This document shows, one piece after another, positions 37,669-47,133 of a stretch of DNA of 64,000 bases; positions within the stretch are counted from its first letter, which is position 1, and each line of letters opens with the position of its first letter. The stretch is from Paucibacter aquatile (lineage in GTDB: Bacteria; Pseudomonadota; Gammaproteobacteria; Burkholderiales; Burkholderiaceae_C): assembly GCF_002885975.1 (NCBI RefSeq), contig NZ_POSP01000004.1, positions 248,001 to 312,000 of the forward strand, given 5' to 3'. A program made the translations under genes and the position numbers. The notes beneath the pieces were generated by a model. That model saw nothing but the letters and a program-made list of their open reading frames with translations. It did not search any database and was not told the DNA's origin.

Positions 37669-38406
37669 ATGACTGAAGCCAGCCAGACTCTGCGCGCCAG
37701 CGGCCGCGCAGCGGACGCACTCCGCCCGGTGCGGATCACCCGCCACTACACCCGCCATGCAGAGGGCTCGGTGCTGATCGAGTTCGGTGGCACCAAGGTG
37801 TTGTGCACCGCCTCGGTGGAAGAGAAAGTGCCGCCGCACAAGCGCGGCTCGGGCGAGGGCTGGGTGACGGCCGAGTACGGCATGCTGCCGCGCGCCACCC
37901 ACACCCGCAGCGACCGTGAAGCGGCCAAGGGCAAGCAAAGCGGCCGCACGCAGGAGATCCAGCGCCTGATCGGCCGCTCGTTGCGCTGCGTCTTCGATCT
38001 CAAGCTGCTGGGCGAGCGCACCATCGCGCTGGACTGCGATGTGATCCAGGCCGATGGCGGCACTCGCACCGCGGCCATCACCGGCGCCTACGTGGCTGCG
38101 GCCGATGCGGTCAGCTGGCTGCTGGCTCAGGGCAAGATCAGCGCCAGCCCGATCCGCCAGGCGGTGGCGGCCATCTCGGTGGGCATCGTCGAGGGCACGC
38201 CCTTGCTGGACCTGGAATACACCGAAGACTCAGCCTGCGACACCGACATGAATGTGGTGATGACGGCCGACGGCGGCTTTGTCGAGCTGCAAGGCACGGC
38301 CGAGGGCGTGGCCTTCAGCCGCGTCGAGATGAATGCGCTGCTTGATCTGGCTGAGAAGGGCATTGGCGAGCTGCTGGCGGCGCAGAAAGCAGCCTTGTCG
38401 TCATGA
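37669..38406 (+). CDS. rph: Ribonuclease PH
   Basis: This phosphate-dependent 3'-5' exoribonuclease trims tRNA 3' ends. It has 245 residues. Conserved elements are [70 protein letters not shown] and [24 protein letters not shown] lies upstream. It overlaps rdgB by 4 nt. Confidence 0.97.
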   Translation: MTEASQTLRASGRAADALRPVRITRHYTRHAEGSVLIEFGGTKVLCTASVEEKVPPHKRGSGEGWVTAEYGMLPRATHTRSDREAAKGKQSGRTQEIQRLIGRSLRCVFDLKLLGERTIALDCDVIQADGGTRTAAITGAYVAAADAVSWLLAQGKISASPIRQAVAAISVGIVEGTPLLDLEYTEDSACDTDMNVVMTADGGFVELQGTAEGVAFSRVEMNALLDLAEKGIGELLAAQKAALSS

Positions 38407-39017
38407 AGATTGTTCTGGCCTCCAACAACGCCAAAAAGCTGCTCGAGCTGCAGGCCCTGTTCGAGCCCTTGGGGGTGGAGCTGGTCACGCAGGGCTCGCT
38501 CGGCATCCCCGAAGCCGAGGAGCCTTTTGGTACGTTTGCCGAGAACGCCCTGGCCAAGGCCCGCCACGCGGCCGAGGCCAGTGGCCTGCCTGCCCTGGCC
38601 GATGATTCCGGCCTGGCCGTGGAGGCCCTCGGGGGCGCGCCTGGCGTGCTGTCGGCGCGTTATGCCACGCTCTTCGGTCAGCCCAAGTCGGATGCCGACA
38701 ACAACCGCGTGCTGCTGGAGCAACTGGCCGCCTTCCCGGCGCCCGAGCAGCGCGGCGCGCGCTTTGTCTGCGCCCTGGTGGCTGTGCGCAGCGCCGCTGA
38801 CCCCGAGCCCTTGATTGCCATGGGGCGTTGGCAGGGTCAGATCTTGGCCGTCGCGCAGGGCGAGGCCGGCTTTGGCTATGACCCGCTGATGTTCATCCCG
38901 TCCCTGGGGCGCAGCGTGGCCGAGCTGAGCGCGGCCGAGAAGAATGTGCAGAGCCACCGGGCTTTGGCGGCCGTCCATCTGGCCGCGCAGCTGCGCGAGG
39001 TCTGGCATCTTGGCTGA
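38403..39017 (+). CDS. rdgB: Non-canonical purine NTP pyrophosphatase (RdgB/HAM1)
   Basis: It removes dITP, ITP and XTP from the nucleotide pool. It has 204 residues. Motifs are [33 protein letters not shown] and [14 protein letters not shown]. Its ATG overlaps the rph stop codon (ATGA), and its end abuts hemW. Confidence 0.96.
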   Translation: MKIVLASNNAKKLLELQALFEPLGVELVTQGSLGIPEAEEPFGTFAENALAKARHAAEASGLPALADDSGLAVEALGGAPGVLSARYATLFGQPKSDADNNRVLLEQLAAFPAPEQRGARFVCALVAVRSAADPEPLIAMGRWQGQILAVAQGEAGFGYDPLMFIPSLGRSVAELSAAEKNVQSHRALAAVHLAAQLREVWHLG

Positions 39018-39030
39018 TGTCATTCGCCTG

Positions 39031-40221
39031 ATGCGGCCGGGCACGCTGAGCCTGCCGGCGCTGCCGCCGCTGTCGCTCTACGTGCACCTGCCCTGGTGTC
39101 TGCGCAAGTGTCCATATTGCGATTTCAACAGCCATGAGTGGCGGGTGGACGGCGCCGCGCGCGAGCTGCCGGTGGACACCGCGCGCGCCTACCTGGCTGC
39201 GCTACGCGCCGATCTGGAAGCCTCGCTGCCGCTGATCTGGGGTCGGCCCGTGGTTAGCATCTTCATCGGCGGCGGCACGCCCAGCCTGTTTCCCCCGGAG
39301 CAAATCGCCGAGTTGATCTCGGACCTGCGCGCCCGCCTGCCGCTGGAGCCGGGCTGCGAGATCACGCTGGAGGCCAACCCGGGCACGTTTGAGCGCGACC
39401 GCTTCAAGGGCTTCCGAGAAGCCGGCGTCACGCGCCTGTCCATCGGCGTGCAGAGCTTTGACGATGCCAAGCTCAAAGCCCTGGGCCGGGTGCACAGCGG
39501 CGAGCAGGCGCGCGCTGCCATCGCCGAGGCCGCCCAGGCCTTCGACACCTTCAACATCGACCTGATGTACGCGCTGCCGGGCCAGAGCCTGGACGAGCTG
39601 GATCTGGAGCTGCGCACGGCCCTGGACTTTGCGCCGCCGCATCTGTCGGTTTACCACCTGACCATCGAGCCCAACACCCGCTTCGCCAGCGCACCGCCCG
39701 AAAACCTGCCCGACCCCGATCTGGCCAGCGAGATGCTGGACCTGATCACCGCCCGCACCGGCGCCGTGGGCATGGATCGTTATGAGGTGTCGGCCTACGC
39801 GCGCGCGGGGCACCGCTGCGCCCACAACCTGAACTACTGGCAGTTCGGCGATTACCTCGGCATCGGCGCTGGTGCGCACAGCAAAATTTCCTTTCCGCAT
39901 CGCGTGCTACGCCAGGTGCGCTGGCGCGAACCGGCGGCTTATATGGCCAAGGCGGGCGAGGGCGCCGCGGTGTCGAACGAGAACGAGGTGGCGCGCAGCG
40001 AGCTGCCGTTCGAGTTCATGCTCAATGCCCTGCGTCTGCGCGAAGGCGTGGGCCTTCAGTCCTATCTGGAGCGCACCGGCCTGCCGCCCTCCAGCATCGC
40101 GCGGGCCATGGAGCAGGGGCGCCAGCGCGGCCTGCTGGAGGCCGATCTGGCGCGCATCGCGGCGACCGCCAAGGGCTTTGATTTCCTCAGCGACCTGCAG
40201 TCACTCTTCCTGGCTGACTGA
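39031..40221 (+). CDS. hemW: HemW-like radical SAM protein (haem chaperone)
   Basis: This 396-residue member is related to coproporphyrinogen III oxidases, now regarded as a haem chaperone rather than an oxidase. The iron-sulfur cluster motif is LPWCLRKCPYCDFNSHEW (CxxxCxxC). Next come IFIGGGTPSLFPPEQI, LEANPGTFERDRFKGFREAG and RLSIGVQSFDDAKLKALGR. A TTG at 39010, overlapping the rdgB stop region and preceded by GAGG, is an alternative start adding seven residues. It closes the rph-rdgB-hemW run. Confidence 0.92.
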   Translation: MRPGTLSLPALPPLSLYVHLPWCLRKCPYCDFNSHEWRVDGAARELPVDTARAYLAALRADLEASLPLIWGRPVVSIFIGGGTPSLFPPEQIAELISDLRARLPLEPGCEITLEANPGTFERDRFKGFREAGVTRLSIGVQSFDDAKLKALGRVHSGEQARAAIAEAAQAFDTFNIDLMYALPGQSLDELDLELRTALDFAPPHLSVYHLTIEPNTRFASAPPENLPDPDLASEMLDLITARTGAVGMDRYEVSAYARAGHRCAHNLNYWQFGDYLGIGAGAHSKISFPHRVLRQVRWREPAAYMAKAGEGAAVSNENEVARSELPFEFMLNALRLREGVGLQSYLERTGLPPSSIARAMEQGRQRGLLEADLARIAATAKGFDFLSDLQSLFLAD

Positions 40222-40256
40222 CTGACCGAGCATGGCCCGCACGGGGCCGCTGGCCT

Positions 40257-42080
40257 TCACAGCGCCATCACGTAAACGCTCAAGGCCTCGTGCTTGGCAT
40301 GGCGCTTGGCCGTGGCCGCTGCGCTGGCCACCTCTTCGGCCCGGTGCAGGCTGCCGGGGCTGACCCGGACCGCGCCAATGCTGAGCGTGGTGCAGGGGTG
40401 GAAGCGCATATCGCCATGGCGGTCTTCGGCCATGATGCCGCCCGCTTGCAAGGCCGCGGCATCAAACAGATTGCGGGCCAGCTCATTGAAGCCCTGAACG
40501 ATCTGCTCGCAGCGCTGCTCCCAGTCGGCGCTCTGGAACAGCATCACGAAATCATCGCCGCCGACATGGCCCAGGAAGTCGCGCTGGCTGTCGCAGTGGT
40601 TGCTGGCCACGCGCGCCACCAGGCGGATCATCTCGTCGCCGCGCCAGTAGCCGTACTCGTCGTTGAAGGGCTTGAAGTGGTTGAGGTCGGCGTAGGCGGC
40701 GACGAACTCGCGCCCGCTGGTCAGCAGACGGCCGATGTGCTGGCTGATCGGAATATTGCCGGGCAAGAAGGTCAGCGGGTTGGCGTGGCGCGCTGCTTCA
40801 ATACGCGCCTCCGTCACCGAGCGCACCAGCTGCTCGCCGGTGCCCAGGCCGAGGTAGCGTCCCTCGCGCACGATGATGAAGCCCTCGCGCAGATAGCGCT
40901 GGTCGGCCGAGGTCAGCACGGTGGTCAAGGCCTCGATGCCGGTGTCGGCGTTGACGATCAGCGGCGTCGGGTTGGCGAACAGGGTGCAGGCATGGCGGCC
41001 GTACAGGTCCATGAAGAAGGGCTTGGCCCAGCGGTTGATGAACTGCGCCCGGTCGACCAGGGCCACCGGCTCTTGCCGGCTGTTGAGCACGGCGATGGCG
41101 TGCAGCTCCTCGTGTTCGTTGAAGACACGGAACAGCTGCTCGTGCGTGGTGTCCTCGTGCACGGTCACGGCTTCCATCATCAGACGCTCGGCGGTGACGC
41201 CGTTGCTGGAGGCGCGGCGCAACTCGGGCAGCACGGCGATTTCGCTGCTGGCCAGCACCTCGCGCGCGCCGGCCAGGGGCTCGCGCGCGCCGTCGGGTGT
41301 GGGGCGGCCGATCAGCCAGCCTTGGCCAAAGGCCACGCCGAGATCCCGCAGCACGCGCAGTTCCTCGGCGTTTTCGATGCCTTCGGCCACCAGCTGGGCG
41401 CCAAAGGTTTCCGCCAGCTGCAGCAGGGCGCGGAAGGTCTGCAGCTTCTCGGCATGGGCCGGCAGGTCGTGGGTGAAGTATTTGTCGATCTTGACCACAT
41501 CCGGCTGGATCTCGGACCACAGGCGCAGTGAGGAGCGGCCGTCGCCAAAGTCGTCCAGCGCAATGCCCACGCCCTTGCGGCGCAGCACGCCGATGGCGCG
41601 GCGCAGGCCCTCGATATCAGCCACGCGCTCATGCTCGGTCAGCTCGATCATCAGCTGGCTGGCGCAGATGCCCAGGTCTTCGCAGATGAACAGCCGGTCC
41701 TGCTCCAGGCCCTGGGCCACGGCGCTGGCCAGCGCCGTGGCGCTCATGTTCAGCAGCAGGCGGCCGGGCAGCTTGAGCCGGCTCCACTCGGCCATGGCCA
41801 GCAGGGCGCAGTGCACCTCCAGCTCGGTGTTCAGGCCTTCGCGCCGACCGGCGGCGAACAACATATCGGGGTACTCGAGCGGGCTGCCGATCGGGCCACG
41901 CACCAGGGCTTCATGGCCGTAGACCAGGCCGCAGTCCAGCTGCACGATGGGCTGGAAGACCGTGCGCAGCTGGCGGCGGTCCATCAGGCGGCGAACCGTC
42001 AGTGGCGGAGCTTCATCACCCGGTCTGGAGCCTGTGGCGATCGGGGATGCGGGGGAGGAGGAGAGTGCGGCGCTGCTCAT
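40257..42080 (-). CDS. EAL-CBS-GGDEF protein with degenerate GGDDF site (c-di-GMP phosphodiesterase candidate)
   Basis: This 607-residue cytoplasmic protein has no membrane spans. The EAL domain (about 28-275) keeps EAL in GHEALVRGP, ELTEHE, LDDFGDGRSSLRL, VKIDKYF and AEGIEN, so phosphodiesterase activity is plausible. A CBS-pair-like linker (about 300-430; GVTAERLMMEAVTVHEDTTH, AIAVLNSRQEPVALV) may bind an adenine nucleotide. The GGDEF domain ends with GHVGGDDFVML, where the third acidic signature residue is D in place of E, so cyclase activity is doubtful. The start at 42080 is chosen over 42137 because the upstream part is low in conservation; neither has a clear ribosome binding site. It follows cheB by 127 bp on the same strand. 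Confidence 0.88.
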   Translation of the reverse strand: MSSAALSSSPASPIATGSRPGDEAPPLTVRRLMDRRQLRTVFQPIVQLDCGLVYGHEALVRGPIGSPLEYPDMLFAAGRREGLNTELEVHCALLAMAEWSRLKLPGRLLLNMSATALASAVAQGLEQDRLFICEDLGICASQLMIELTEHERVADIEGLRRAIGVLRRKGVGIALDDFGDGRSSLRLWSEIQPDVVKIDKYFTHDLPAHAEKLQTFRALLQLAETFGAQLVAEGIENAEELRVLRDLGVAFGQGWLIGRPTPDGAREPLAGAREVLASSEIAVLPELRRASSNGVTAERLMMEAVTVHEDTTHEQLFRVFNEHEELHAIAVLNSRQEPVALVDRAQFINRWAKPFFMDLYGRHACTLFANPTPLIVNADTGIEALTTVLTSADQRYLREGFIIVREGRYLGLGTGEQLVRSVTEARIEAARHANPLTFLPGNIPISQHIGRLLTSGREFVAAYADLNHFKPFNDEYGYWRGDEMIRLVARVASNHCDSQRDFLGHVGGDDFVMLFQSADWEQRCEQIVQGFNELARNLFDAAALQAGGIMAEDRHGDMRFHPCTTLSIGAVRVSPGSLHRAEEVASAAATAKRHAKHEALSVYVMAL

Positions 42081-42207
42081 AGCGCCATGGTGCCCAGCGC
42101 CGATGACAGGGCCAAGAAAAGCAGGCTCCGTCAGCACAAAGGCCGCATCAGCGTGAGCTATTGCTCGGCTGTGCGGCCTCGGGGTGGGCGTGTTCTGGCG
42201 AGGGTGC

Positions 42208-43326
42208 TTACACGCGATTGAGTGACATGCCCGAGGTGCTGCGCAGTCGCTCGATCAGGCGCGGTGCGATCTGGTTCAGCGGCAGCACTTCGTCGGCGGC
42301 GCCGGCATTGATGGCCTCGCGCGGCATGCCGAAGACCACGCAGGTGGCCTCGTCCTGCACGAAGTTGTAGGCGCCGGCGTCCTTCATCACCTTCATGGCC
42401 TTGGCGCCATCGGCGCCCATGCCGGTCAGCATGATGCCCAGAGCGTTCGGGCCCACGACGCGCGCGGCCGAGTGAAACAGCACCTCGACCGAGGGCTTGT
42501 GGCGGTTCACCGGCTCACCGTCCTGCACGCGGGCGATGTAGTTGGCGCCCGAGCGCTCGACGCTCAGATGCAGGCCGCCCGGGGCGATATAGCCATGGCC
42601 CGGCAAGATGCGCTCGCCATCGCTGGCTTCCTTGATGCGGATGCGGCACAGGCCGTCCAGGCGCGCGGCGTAGCTCTTGGTGAAGCCGGGCGGCATGTGC
42701 TGGGTGATGACCACGGCCGGGCAGTCGGCCGGCAGATTGACCAGCACATCCTTGGTCGCCTCGGTGCCGCCGGTAGAGGCGCCGATGAAGATGATTTTCT
42801 CGGTCGACAGCCGACCCAGGCTGGCCATGGTGACCGGCTTGGCCGGCGCTGCGGGTGGGTGGCCTGCGTGGGCGGCCGCGCCCGTTGCGCCCGAGGCGGG
42901 CAGGGCAGCGTGGCTGCGACGGATGTGGGCCTTGGCGGCGATGCGGATCTTGTCGGTGATGTCATCGGCCAGCAGGCGGATGCCATCGGCCACGCCGATC
43001 TTGGGCTTGGCGACGAAATCGACAGCGCCCAGTTCCAGCGCCTTGAGCGTGACTTCAGCGCCGCGCTCGGTCAGGGTGGACACCATCACCACCGGCATGG
43101 GGCGCAGGCGCATCAGGCGGGACAGGAAATCCAGGCCGTCCATGCGGGGCATTTCAATGTCTAAGGTGATCACGTCCGGGTTTAATGAGCGGATCATTTC
43201 GCGGGCGAGCAGCGGGTCGGCGGCAGCGCCGATGCAGACCATATCGGGCTGGCGGTTGATGATCTCGCTCAGGATGCTGCGCACCAGAGCCGAGTCGTCG
43301 ACCACCACCACAGTTGTCTTGGCCAT
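42208..43326 (-). CDS. cheB: Chemotaxis protein-glutamate methylesterase/glutaminase CheB
   Basis: It removes methyl groups from, and deamidates, chemoreceptors; activated by phosphorylation of its receiver. It has 372 residues. The receiver (1-125) has [12 protein letters not shown] and the phospho-acceptor in [12 protein letters not shown]. The methylesterase domain (about 175-365) has the catalytic serine in [10 protein letters not shown], histidine in [10 protein letters not shown] and the final aspartate in [11 protein letters not shown]. It is downstream of cheD and cheR. Confidence 0.96.
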   Translation of the reverse strand: MAKTTVVVVDDSALVRSILSEIINRQPDMVCIGAAADPLLAREMIRSLNPDVITLDIEMPRMDGLDFLSRLMRLRPMPVVMVSTLTERGAEVTLKALELGAVDFVAKPKIGVADGIRLLADDITDKIRIAAKAHIRRSHAALPASGATGAAAHAGHPPAAPAKPVTMASLGRLSTEKIIFIGASTGGTEATKDVLVNLPADCPAVVITQHMPPGFTKSYAARLDGLCRIRIKEASDGERILPGHGYIAPGGLHLSVERSGANYIARVQDGEPVNRHKPSVEVLFHSAARVVGPNALGIMLTGMGADGAKAMKVMKDAGAYNFVQDEATCVVFGMPREAINAGAADEVLPLNQIAPRLIERLRSTSGMSLNRV

Positions 43327-43353
43327 GTCTTACTTCTCCTCTTGGGGGCGGGC

Positions 43354-44028
43354 TCAGAACAGATCGACAGAACCGCCGCTGGCCACCACGGGCTGGGCTT
43401 TTTGGGCTGCAGAACGGTCTTGTTGCACCAGGGCGTCGGTGTTGGTGGGGGCGAGGCGCTTGACCATGGCCTTGCCACTGAAGGGCAGGAAGCAAACCTT
43501 GCGGGGATAGATGTCCATCACGTCCTTGGAGACGATGGGGATGCGCTCGAGCTTGAGGAAGTCGATCACGAAGTTGGTATTGCGTTCGCCGACATTGATG
43601 GTGTTCATGCCGGCAATCACGGCGCCACCGCCGAAGATCTTGGCTTCCATGCGGCCTTTGGAGGCGCCGCGCTTCATCATCTCGTTGATCAAGAGTTCCA
43701 TGGCGTAGGAACCGTAGCGGCCGGAGTCGCCGCTGCCTTCGGGCAGCATGAAATGGTTCATGCCGCCGATCTGGGCGTGGCGGTCCCAGAGGCAGGCGGC
43801 GATGCAGGAGCCCAGGGTCGTCATGACCAGCAGGTCCTCGTTGTCCACGAAGTACTCGCCGGGCAGGATCTTGACCGCCGCATTCTTGAAATGGGCGTCG
43901 TAGAAGAAGAACGATGCTTCACCAGGCTTGCGCGGCATGGCCTTGAGTTGCGCAACGCGGGCCGCTCCCGCGCCGCTGGTGAACATCGAGCCGGTGCCTG
44001 CACCGGAAGTGGGCGGGGGGGTGCTCAT
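43354..44028 (-). CDS. cheD: Chemoreceptor glutamine deamidase CheD
   Basis: It deamidates receptor glutamines. It has 224 residues. The catalytic cysteine is in TTLGSCIAACLWD and the histidine in GGMNHFMLPEG. IFGGGAVIAGMNTINVGERN matches the substrate-binding region. It lies between cheR and cheB, the usual arrangement in this group. A Gly/Ala-rich N-terminal stretch of about 30 residues precedes the domain. Confidence 0.95.
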   Translation of the reverse strand: MSTPPPTSGAGTGSMFTSGAGAARVAQLKAMPRKPGEASFFFYDAHFKNAAVKILPGEYFVDNEDLLVMTTLGSCIAACLWDRHAQIGGMNHFMLPEGSGDSGRYGSYAMELLINEMMKRGASKGRMEAKIFGGGAVIAGMNTINVGERNTNFVIDFLKLERIPIVSKDVMDIYPRKVCFLPFSGKAMVKRLAPTNTDALVQQDRSAAQKAQPVVASGGSVDLF

Positions 44029-44081
44029 GTTTTTTTATCGGTCGCTGGACTGTGAACTTGAGGATTGCGTCGGAGCGGGGC

Positions 44082-44933
44082 TCAGACGCGCTCGTAAATC
44101 GTCTTTCCGCGCAGGCGGAACAGATCGCGCGAGTCGGTGAAGTTCTCCGAATGGCCGACGAAGAGCAGACCATGCGGGCGCATCACACGGTGGATGCGCT
44201 CCAGCACCTTGCGCTGGGTCGGCGGGTCGAAATAGATCATCACATTGCGGCAGAACACGATGTGGAAGGGCTCGCCCAGCGACCACTGCGTGTCCATCAG
44301 ATTGAGCGACTTGAAATCGATCCAGCGCTGCAGCTCGGGCTTGACGCGGATGCGCCCTGAGTTGCCGCCGGTGCCGCGCATGAAGAAGTTCTTCAGCCGG
44401 GTTTGGTCCAGGCCTCGGGCATCGGCGTTGTAGACACCGCGGCGGGCCGTGTTCAGCACATTGGTGTCGATGTCGCTGGCGGTGATCTGCACCTGGGCAC
44501 TGCTGCCCAGCGCTTCGCTGCAGGTGATGGCGATGGAGTAGGGCTCCTCGCCCGTGGAGGCTGCGCAACACCAGATGCGCACCGGCTTGCCAGCCAGCGG
44601 CTTCAGGTCGTCGGTCAGGGCGTGGAAATGGTGCTCTTCGCGGAAGAAGGAGGTCAGGTTGGTGGTCAGGCAGTTGACGAACTCCTGCCATTCCTGTGTG
44701 CCCTCTACCCCGGTGGCGTGTTCCAGCCACTGCAGGTAGGCGGCGAAAGACTTGTGGCCGGTCTCTCGCAGGCGGCGGGAGAGGCGGCTGTAGACCATGG
44801 CGTGCTTGCCATCGTGCAGGCTGATGCCTGCGTGCTTGTAGATCAGTTCCCGAACCCGGTCGAAATCCGCCCGGCTGAAGCTGAATTCATGGTCGATGGC
44901 TTCGGCGCCTGGTGCACTTGGAACAGCTGGCAT
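44082..44933 (-). CDS. cheR: Chemotaxis protein methyltransferase CheR
   Basis: It methylates chemoreceptor glutamates using SAM. It has 283 residues. The N-terminal helical domain has RELIYKHAGISLHDGKHAMV. The SAM-binding domain has WCCAASTGEEPYSIAIT, ASDIDTNVL and FHIVFCRNVMIYFDPPTQ. It is the first gene of the cheR-cheD-cheB run in this window, divergent from a diguanylate cyclase gene; other che genes are not here. Confidence 0.96.
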   Translation of the reverse strand: MPAVPSAPGAEAIDHEFSFSRADFDRVRELIYKHAGISLHDGKHAMVYSRLSRRLRETGHKSFAAYLQWLEHATGVEGTQEWQEFVNCLTTNLTSFFREEHHFHALTDDLKPLAGKPVRIWCCAASTGEEPYSIAITCSEALGSSAQVQITASDIDTNVLNTARRGVYNADARGLDQTRLKNFFMRGTGGNSGRIRVKPELQRWIDFKSLNLMDTQWSLGEPFHIVFCRNVMIYFDPPTQRKVLERIHRVMRPHGLLFVGHSENFTDSRDLFRLRGKTIYERV

Positions 44934-45126
44934 AAGGTGAGCTCGGTTATGTCCCGGCTGCTGGCGCAGTCCAGGCTTTGATTTTGCGTCGTCTTGCAGT
45001 CTGGCGGTTCAAGCCTGTCCAGCATAGGCCAAACAAAGCCGCCAACAGGGGCCAGATCGCCAATTGAGCACGAAAACCCACTGCTAGACTGGCTGCGCAC
45101 TTGCTCCTCCCCCCCTGCACACCATC

Positions 45127-45852
45127 TTGGATTCCTCAAGCCCCACACCCGCTTTGCTGGATGCCCGACGCCTGCGGCTGGACCTGGCCCTGCAGTTGCT
45201 GCAGCAGGCGGGCGCCTTGCTGCCCGAGGCCGAGCCTTACAGCGAGGCTTGGCTGCAAGGCATCATGGACGCGCTGTGCGACCTGTCCAGCAAGGACGCC
45301 TTGACCGGACTGGTCAACCGCCGCAGCTTCGAGATGGCGCTGGCCCGCGAAGTGGACCGCGTGGCGCGTTCGGGGGAACCGGCCTTGCTGCTGGTGCTGG
45401 ACATCGACCATTTCAAGGCGGTCAACGACACCTACGGCCATGCGGCCGGTGACCTGGTGATCCAGGCTGTGGCCGGGGCGCTGAACCAGGTGGTTCGCCC
45501 CATGGACACCGTCGCCCGCGTGGGCGGCGAAGAATTTGCCATCGTGCTGCCCAAGTGCGCAGCCGGTTTTGGCGCCACCGTGGCCGAGCGCCTGCGCGAG
45601 CGGGTGGCCGAGCTGCGGATCGAGATTGCGTCCGGTCAGACGCTGGCGGTGACGGTCAGCCTGGGTGGTGCCTTTGCGCCGCAGTGGGTGCGTTCCTCGT
45701 CCCTGCTCTGGATGGAGCGGGCCGACCGTCAGCTCTACCGCGCCAAGGCCGAGGGCCGCAACCGGGCCTGCCTGGAGAACCAGGTCGATTCCCTGGTGAG
45801 CGCCGAGGAAAAAGGCATGTTGTTTGCAGTAACGCAACAGGAAAGTGAATGA
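45127..45852 (+). CDS. GGEEF diguanylate cyclase
   Basis: It makes c-di-GMP from two GTP. It has 241 residues from a TTG start; no ATG is better placed. A short N-terminal helix (residues 8-40, LDARRLRLDLALQLLQQAGA) precedes the GGDEF domain (about 55-215), with DALTGLVNRRSFE, LVLDIDHFKAVNDTYGHAAG and VGGEEFAIVLP (intact A-site). The autoinhibitory I-site RxxD is not obvious four residues before GGEEF (PMDTVARVGGEEF), so feedback inhibition may be absent. It is coupled to the FlhG-like gene by a 4-nt overlap. Confidence 0.9.
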   Translation: MDSSSPTPALLDARRLRLDLALQLLQQAGALLPEAEPYSEAWLQGIMDALCDLSSKDALTGLVNRRSFEMALAREVDRVARSGEPALLLVLDIDHFKAVNDTYGHAAGDLVIQAVAGALNQVVRPMDTVARVGGEEFAIVLPKCAAGFGATVAERLRERVAELRIEIASGQTLAVTVSLGGAFAPQWVRSSSLLWMERADRQLYRAKAEGRNRACLENQVDSLVSAEEKGMLFAVTQQESE

Positions 45853-46688
45853 GTACGACACCTGATCCTGCTGCATCGTCGCCGGCGTCCCCGCTGGGGG
45901 CCGCCCGTCCGGCGCCCAAGACGGGCAGCCGTGCCGGCGCCCGCACCTTGGCCGTCACCAGCGGCAAGGGCGGCGTGGGCAAGACTTTTGTGACGGCCAA
46001 TCTGGCCGCCGCTCTGGCGCTGCGCGGCCAGCGTGTGCTGGTGCTGGATGCCGACCTGGGCCTGGCCAATCTCGATGTGGTGCTGAACCTGCACCCCAAG
46101 CTGACCCTGCACGATGTCTTCACCGAAAAGGCCACGCTGGACCAGGCCATCCTGCCGGCGCCCGGCGGCTTCTCGGTGCTGCTGGCGGGTTCGGGCATGG
46201 TGGAGTACTCGCGCCTGACGCCCGAGGTGCGCGACAAGCTGCTGCACATCGTCGAGATGGTGCGGCCACGTTTTGACTGGATCTTGTTCGACACCGGCGC
46301 CGGCATCTCCGATGTGGTGCTGTTCTCCATCTCCATGGCTGCCGATGTCCTGGTGGTGGCCACGCCCGAACCGACCTCGCTGACCGATGCCTACGCCACC
46401 ATCAAGGTACTGGCCACCCAGCAAGACCGCCGCGAGGTGGGCCTGCTGGTTAACCAGGCCAACCGTGTGGGCGAAGGCAAGCTGATCTGCGGCCAGCTGC
46501 AGCAGGTGCTGCAGCGCTTTGTCGGCGCCCGCCCGGGCCAGAGCTTCAAGCTGGAGCTGCTGGGCGAGGTCAAGAACGATCTGACCGTGCGCCAGGCCGT
46601 GCTCAAGCGCCAGCTGGTGCTGGAACATTACCCCGGCAGCGATGCAGCCCAGGCCATCAAGGCTTTGGCCAATAAACTGCTGGGATGA
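45849..46688 (+). CDS. flhG: FlhG/MinD-like ParA-superfamily ATPase
   Basis: This ATPase of 279 residues is related to FlhG (FleN/YlxH), which limits flagellar number and position, and to MinD. The deviant Walker A motif is TSGKGGVGKTFVTANLAAAL, then VLVLDADLGLANLDVVLNL and ILFDTGAGISDVVLFSISMA. The N-terminal extension (about 30 residues) is Ala/Pro/Ser-rich and lacks the DQAxxLR helix by which FlhG stimulates FlhF. No flhF is adjacent. Coupled by 4-nt overlaps to both the diguanylate cyclase and the haemoglobin gene. Confidence 0.82.
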   Translation: MSTTPDPAASSPASPLGAARPAPKTGSRAGARTLAVTSGKGGVGKTFVTANLAAALALRGQRVLVLDADLGLANLDVVLNLHPKLTLHDVFTEKATLDQAILPAPGGFSVLLAGSGMVEYSRLTPEVRDKLLHIVEMVRPRFDWILFDTGAGISDVVLFSISMAADVLVVATPEPTSLTDAYATIKVLATQQDRREVGLLVNQANRVGEGKLICGQLQQVLQRFVGARPGQSFKLELLGEVKNDLTVRQAVLKRQLVLEHYPGSDAAQAIKALANKLLG

Positions 46689-47128
46689 GCAGTTCAGACA
46701 CTTCTTCCGATTCTTCCCCTTCAACATCGTCCTCGTCCTCGCCCGAGGCCTCGCCCGCCACCGCCTTTGAGTGGGTGGGCGGCGAGGCGCGGGTGCGCGC
46801 CCTGGTCGATCGTTTCTACGATTTGATGGAGCTGGAACCCGCCTTCACCGAGTTGCGCTCGGCCCACGGCCCCAGCCTCGACAGCGCCCGCGACAAGCTG
46901 TTCTGGTTCCTCTGCGGCTGGCTGGGCGGCCCCAACCACTACATCGAACGCTTCGGCCACCCGCGTCTGCGCGCCCGCCACCTGCCCTTCAAGATCGGCA
47001 TCGCCGAGCGCGACCAATGGGTCGCCTGCATGGGCATGGCCATGCAGGATGTGGCGCTGGACCCGGCGCTGCAGGAGCGCTTGCTGGAGAGCTTCATGGG
47101 GACGGCGGATTGGATGAGGAACAGTTAG
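46685..47128 (+). CDS. Group II truncated haemoglobin
   Basis: This 147-residue haem protein is predicted to bind oxygen or NO. A Ser-rich low-complexity N-terminus (about 25 residues) precedes the globin. The globin has VDRFYDLMELEPAF, FWFLCGWLGGPNHYIERFGH, the proximal histidine in RARHLPFKIGIAERD and the group II G8 tryptophan in DQWVACMGMAM. Its ATG overlaps the FlhG-like stop codon, so it is translated from the same message as the cyclase and ATPase. The function is inferred as oxygen/NO scavenging or sensing. Confidence 0.9.
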   Translation: MSSSDTSSDSSPSTSSSSSPEASPATAFEWVGGEARVRALVDRFYDLMELEPAFTELRSAHGPSLDSARDKLFWFLCGWLGGPNHYIERFGHPRLRARHLPFKIGIAERDQWVACMGMAMQDVALDPALQERLLESFMGTADWMRNS

Positions 47129-47133
47129 CCCCT

